From the NCBI RefSeq assembly GCF_042658685.1, contig NZ_JBHSQY010000002.1: a stretch of DNA of 64,000 bases. One strand, written 5' to 3'. Positions 61,184 through 64,000 of the stretch are shown here, piece by piece. The position numbers and the translations under genes were made by a program. The notes below the pieces were generated by a model that saw only the letters and a list, made by a program, of their open reading frames with translations, had not been told where the DNA came from and did not search any database. The DNA is from Macrococcoides bohemicum (GTDB lineage Bacteria; Bacillota; Bacilli; Staphylococcales; Staphylococcaceae). Position 1 is the stretch's first letter, and every line of letters starts with the position of its first letter.

Positions 61184-63250
61184 TTCTCCGGCCCCCGTAT
61201 TCACAAGTGCGAATGGATACACAGCTTTTGCATGAACTAAAAGTTTTGATGCAACGACTGTCATCGTCCAGCGTGTATTAACGGTATCGTCAATGAGTAG
61301 TATGTGTTTGTCTTTTAATAAATCTTCGTTTTGAATAGCAATGGTTTCCTCTACATTTCGTTCCTGCACAATTGAGTTATGCATCTCGCTTTGTTTGTTA
61401 CCCGGCTTTATTTTTACGACTGCATCGATATATTCGATATGGTTAGACTCAGCTACAGCTTGTGCAAGTTTGTTAGTGAGCTTAGGTCGTCTAAGACTTG
61501 GAACTGCTACGATAGCATCAATCTGATGTTCTAGTATCATGTCTTTAAGGAATTGACTAATCTGTGTTGTCGTCTGTTCTGAGAACTGATTGATATCACG
61601 TTCATACATAAATTTACGACCAACTGGTGAGTATGCATCGGTTGTATACGTCCATCCTGTATTAAATTGTAATGATTCATCAATCTTTTTATTATTCGAC
61701 CAGCGTTTACGTGGTGAGATTTCTCCGTGCAGTTTATTTTTATACTGGCTTGCGATAGATATCATTGGATGATTTTTATCTATGGTTATGAATTCACGAT
61801 TTCTGCAATGTGCACAAATACCACACTTTTCCTGTTTGTCTGGTGCATCAAGTTCATCGGCGATATACTTCATATAACAACCGTCGTAATTGATAAATCG
61901 CTTTAAATGCTCGAGTTCCTGTAAACGTGTTACGTTTAACTGCTGCTGTAATTGTGCATTCTCTTCAGCATTAAAGTGTTTATCTGGATTAATGACGTAT
62001 TTTCGCTTATCCATTAATATATATTCATGGACGAATAAGTATTTAAGTACCGACCCAAGCTTTGTGACATTCATATTGAAGTGAGGCAGAATATCGTTTC
62101 TGGACATACCTTCAGGATGCTGGCTAATGAGTGTTAATATTTCAGATAGTAATTTTGGGTCTTTATTCGCACCTTCTATAAATGCGTTGATGATAGCTTC
62201 ATCTTCATCACCATGAAGTAGAATTGCAAGTGCAGGTTTACCATTACGTCCTGCACGTCCAATCTGTTGATAATATGAGATTAAGTTTTGTGGCAGCTGG
62301 AAATGAATAACGAATCCGATATTTGATTTATCGTACCCCATACCAAGCTTCACTGTCGCAACAATCACTCTGAAGTCACCGTTATGAAATGCTTCAAGTG
62401 TAGTCTCTGTAGTATCTTCTCCGAATGCATTCTGCATGCCTGAATAATAAGGAGCGGCCGAGATACCTTGTTCAATTAAGAACTGTGTAACAGATTCACA
62501 CTCTTTCTTTGTAAGACAATAGATAATACCTTGTTCTTTGTTCAGAAAAGGATGTTCTGTGAGTGAAGCTGCTAAGAAAGCAAGTCGTTCCGCTTTCGAT
62601 TGCGCTGGATTCACTTGAATCGAAATATTTGAACGGATTAAATCACCACGGAATACCTGGAGATTTCCGAGTTGCGATTTAATATCTTCAATGACACGAT
62701 CGTTTGCTGTTGCAGTTGTACCAAGAATTGCGATTGAGTCTGGTAAATCTTTAACGAGGTTCACAATACGCTGATAATCAGGTCTGAAGTCATGCCCCCA
62801 GTCTGAAATAGAGTGTGCTTCGTCTACTACAATAAGCTCGATATCATTCACTTGTGATAATGCTTCAATAAATCTTGCATCAGATAATTTCTCGGGAGAA
62901 ACGATAATGGCATCAACCGCACTGAGACGAGCATAAATATCATCCCATTCATCTTTGTTGTTACTATTGATCGTAACGACATCTAAACCGAGTTTAGCAG
63001 CAGCATCAATTTGGTTATGCATTAAAGCAAGTAAAGGACTGATGATAACAGCTGGACCACTACCATTTTCTCGTAATAACTTGGTAGCAATGAAGTATAC
63101 AATTGATTTCCCCCAGCCCGTCTTTTGAATCACCAGCGTCTTCTGTTTATTTACTACTGCTAATATTGCTTCCAGCTGACCTTCTCGAAAGTTAGCTTCA
63201 GCTCCGTATGTTTCATGTAACATCTCTATCGCGCGCTGTTTGAAATCCAT
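61181..63250 (-). CDS. RecQ-family DNA helicase fused to a phosphoribosyltransferase domain
   Basis: A 689-residue protein. Residues 1-340 are the RecQ helicase core: Walker A KTGWGKS (43-49), DEAH (143-146) and motif VI QQIGRAGRNG. A zinc-binding RecQ-Ct region follows with CYMKY and CGICAHC near residue 465-490. The last 170 residues are a PRTase domain with ILLIDDTVNTRWT (650-662), the PRPP loop. RecQ helicases unwind recombination intermediates; the role of the fused PRTase is not clear. ATG lies behind GGAGGTCACC. No HRDC domain is visible. Confidence 0.88.
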   Translation of the reverse strand: MDFKQRAIEMLHETYGAEANFREGQLEAILAVVNKQKTLVIQKTGWGKSIVYFIATKLLRENGSGPAVIISPLLALMHNQIDAAAKLGLDVVTINSNNKDEWDDIYARLSAVDAIIVSPEKLSDARFIEALSQVNDIELIVVDEAHSISDWGHDFRPDYQRIVNLVKDLPDSIAILGTTATANDRVIEDIKSQLGNLQVFRGDLIRSNISIQVNPAQSKAERLAFLAASLTEHPFLNKEQGIIYCLTKKECESVTQFLIEQGISAAPYYSGMQNAFGEDTTETTLEAFHNGDFRVIVATVKLGMGYDKSNIGFVIHFQLPQNLISYYQQIGRAGRNGKPALAILLHGDEDEAIINAFIEGANKDPKLLSEILTLISQHPEGMSRNDILPHFNMNVTKLGSVLKYLFVHEYILMDKRKYVINPDKHFNAEENAQLQQQLNVTRLQELEHLKRFINYDGCYMKYIADELDAPDKQEKCGICAHCRNREFITIDKNHPMISIASQYKNKLHGEISPRKRWSNNKKIDESLQFNTGWTYTTDAYSPVGRKFMYERDINQFSEQTTTQISQFLKDMILEHQIDAIVAVPSLRRPKLTNKLAQAVAESNHIEYIDAVVKIKPGNKQSEMHNSIVQERNVEETIAIQNEDLLKDKHILLIDDTVNTRWTMTVVASKLLVHAKAVYPFALVNTGAGE

Positions 63251-63455
63251 TTAGGTGACCTCCGTAGTTAATGATATTTATATTATAACATTTGTGATAT
63301 TTGATTTTGTTTGTGCAGCCATTGTAGAGATTGAGTATACAGAATTTATGGAAATTAATATTTTAATTTTTATTAATAATAATATAATTTTAAATCGTCT
63401 AATTAATATTTATAAGATATAATTACACTAAATAATATATGAATCGAGGACGAAG
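63251..63455. promoter_or_regulatory. divergent intergenic region
   Basis: 205 bp of AT-rich DNA between divergent genes must contain both promoters. TTAATATTTATAAGATATAAT near 63402-63422 includes a plausible -10 for the lipoprotein gene. Confidence 0.35.
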
Positions 63456-64000
63456 ATGAGAAAATTAGTATCTATTATAGGCGTTACGATAATCATGCTT
63501 GCAGGTTGTGGAGAGGAAGAAGTCAAAGAAAAAGGTGCAACAAAGATAGAAAGCAATACAACTTCAAATAGTGATACGTCGAATCAAAAAACATCGAATA
63601 GTCAAACGAAAGAAAAATCTGAACAAAAAGAAATCGTTGAACAAACTACTGAAAATAAAGAAACAGTTGAAACGACAACTGAAGGAAAGGCATTAGAACA
63701 AAGTAACAACTACTCAAAAAGAGAGTTTACTCAGGAAGAACAACAAGCAATGACCGATGAATTTTACGCATGGGGAGCAGAACGAGCTGAAATTGGTGGG
63801 ATGGCATTATCTAAAGAATGGTTTAACCATGGTGCAGCAGGTCGTGGTGATTGGTATGCAGAAACTCCTGATGGTGATGTACAAGTTCAAGATAATGGTA
63901 ATCCAGGTAAAAGCGCATTTATTACTAGTGCTGTCGGTGGCGTAGTTTTTTATTATCGTCAAGATGGACTGACTGGTGCTAAAGAATTAGATGACTATTT
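63456..64000 (+). CDS. lipoprotein with DUF4767-like domain (runs off window)
   Basis: ATG 63456 lies behind GAGGACGAAG. The 181 residues seen begin with a lipoprotein signal (lipobox LAGC) and continue in a Ser/Thr/Glu-rich disordered linker to about residue 90. A domain with FTQEEQQAMTDEFYAWGAER and HGAAGRGDWYAETPDG resembles DUF4767 of staphylococcal and lactobacillal lipoproteins. The 3' end lies beyond the window. The layout parallels the lipoprotein at 12708. Confidence 0.78.
   Translation, partial: MRKLVSIIGVTIIMLAGCGEEEVKEKGATKIESNTTSNSDTSNQKTSNSQTKEKSEQKEIVEQTTENKETVETTTEGKALEQSNNYSKREFTQEEQQAMTDEFYAWGAERAEIGGMALSKEWFNHGAAGRGDWYAETPDGDVQVQDNGNPGKSAFITSAVGGVVFYYRQDGLTGAKELDDY

Overview
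The window reads as a low-GC Gram-positive chromosome of the family Staphylococcaceae, most likely Macrococcus or a close relative. The signs are a staphylococcal-type 5S rRNA followed by a tRNA cluster, a cdaA-cdaR-glmM operon, a glmS gene behind a glmS ribozyme, a divergent farE/farR-like pair, mqo, and a maltodextrin ABC cluster with two Gfo/Idh/MocA oxidoreductases and a sugar isomerase like that of S. aureus. There is no integrase, phage or complete transposon; the only insertion-sequence trace is an internally deleted IS1182-type element. The genus is an inference.

Layout. 1-613: end of an rRNA operon (5S) and tRNAs Asn, Glu (broken at an ambiguous base), Val, Tyr, Gln, Lys. 0.78-9.3 kb: arginase, two regulators, the c-di-AMP/cell-wall operon cdaA-cdaR-glmM, and glmS under its ribozyme. 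9.4-23.7 kb: an accessory stretch with a local family of small exported proteins (six full domain copies plus a remnant), an orphan Z1-type helicase, a farE/farR-like efflux pair, small four-helix membrane proteins, a CPBP protease, a repeat-bearing lipoprotein and a HhH-GPD glycosylase. 23.9-31.6 kb: a very AT-rich probable defence island. It holds a GmrSD-like DUF262/DUF1524 protein, a divergent translationally coupled operon of a GHKL ATPase and two unrecognised proteins, and a divergent pair of a PD-(D/E)XK-DUF2075 helicase and a MazG-like hydrolase. Its right edge abuts a surface-protein gene that has lost its 5' end. 32.5-37.1 kb: mqo, galM and an ornithine-cyclodeaminase-like gene among tails of two lost transporters.

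37.2-47.9 kb: a maltodextrin-type ABC import and catabolism operon behind a promoter with a LacI-type operator and a perfect cre site. 48-50.4 kb: a YdaT-like protein, a monooxygenase, a formimidoylglutamase tail and gltS. 50.5-57.6 kb: a DeoR regulator and a second ABC importer (UgpA/E/B/C-like) with a PHP metallohydrolase and a HAD phosphatase, suggesting organophosphate uptake and dephosphorylation. 57.6-64 kb: the IS1182 derivative, small proteins, a ribokinase gene with an internal deletion, a PfkB kinase, a LysM cell-wall hydrolase, a RecQ-phosphoribosyltransferase fusion and the start of a lipoprotein.

The best candidate for an undescribed system is the GHKL operon at 25781-29260, possibly together with the divergent DUF262 gene and, more speculatively, the Z1 helicase 10 kb away. 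The window is also rich in gene remnants (at least seven), which suggests ongoing deletion around accessory loci.
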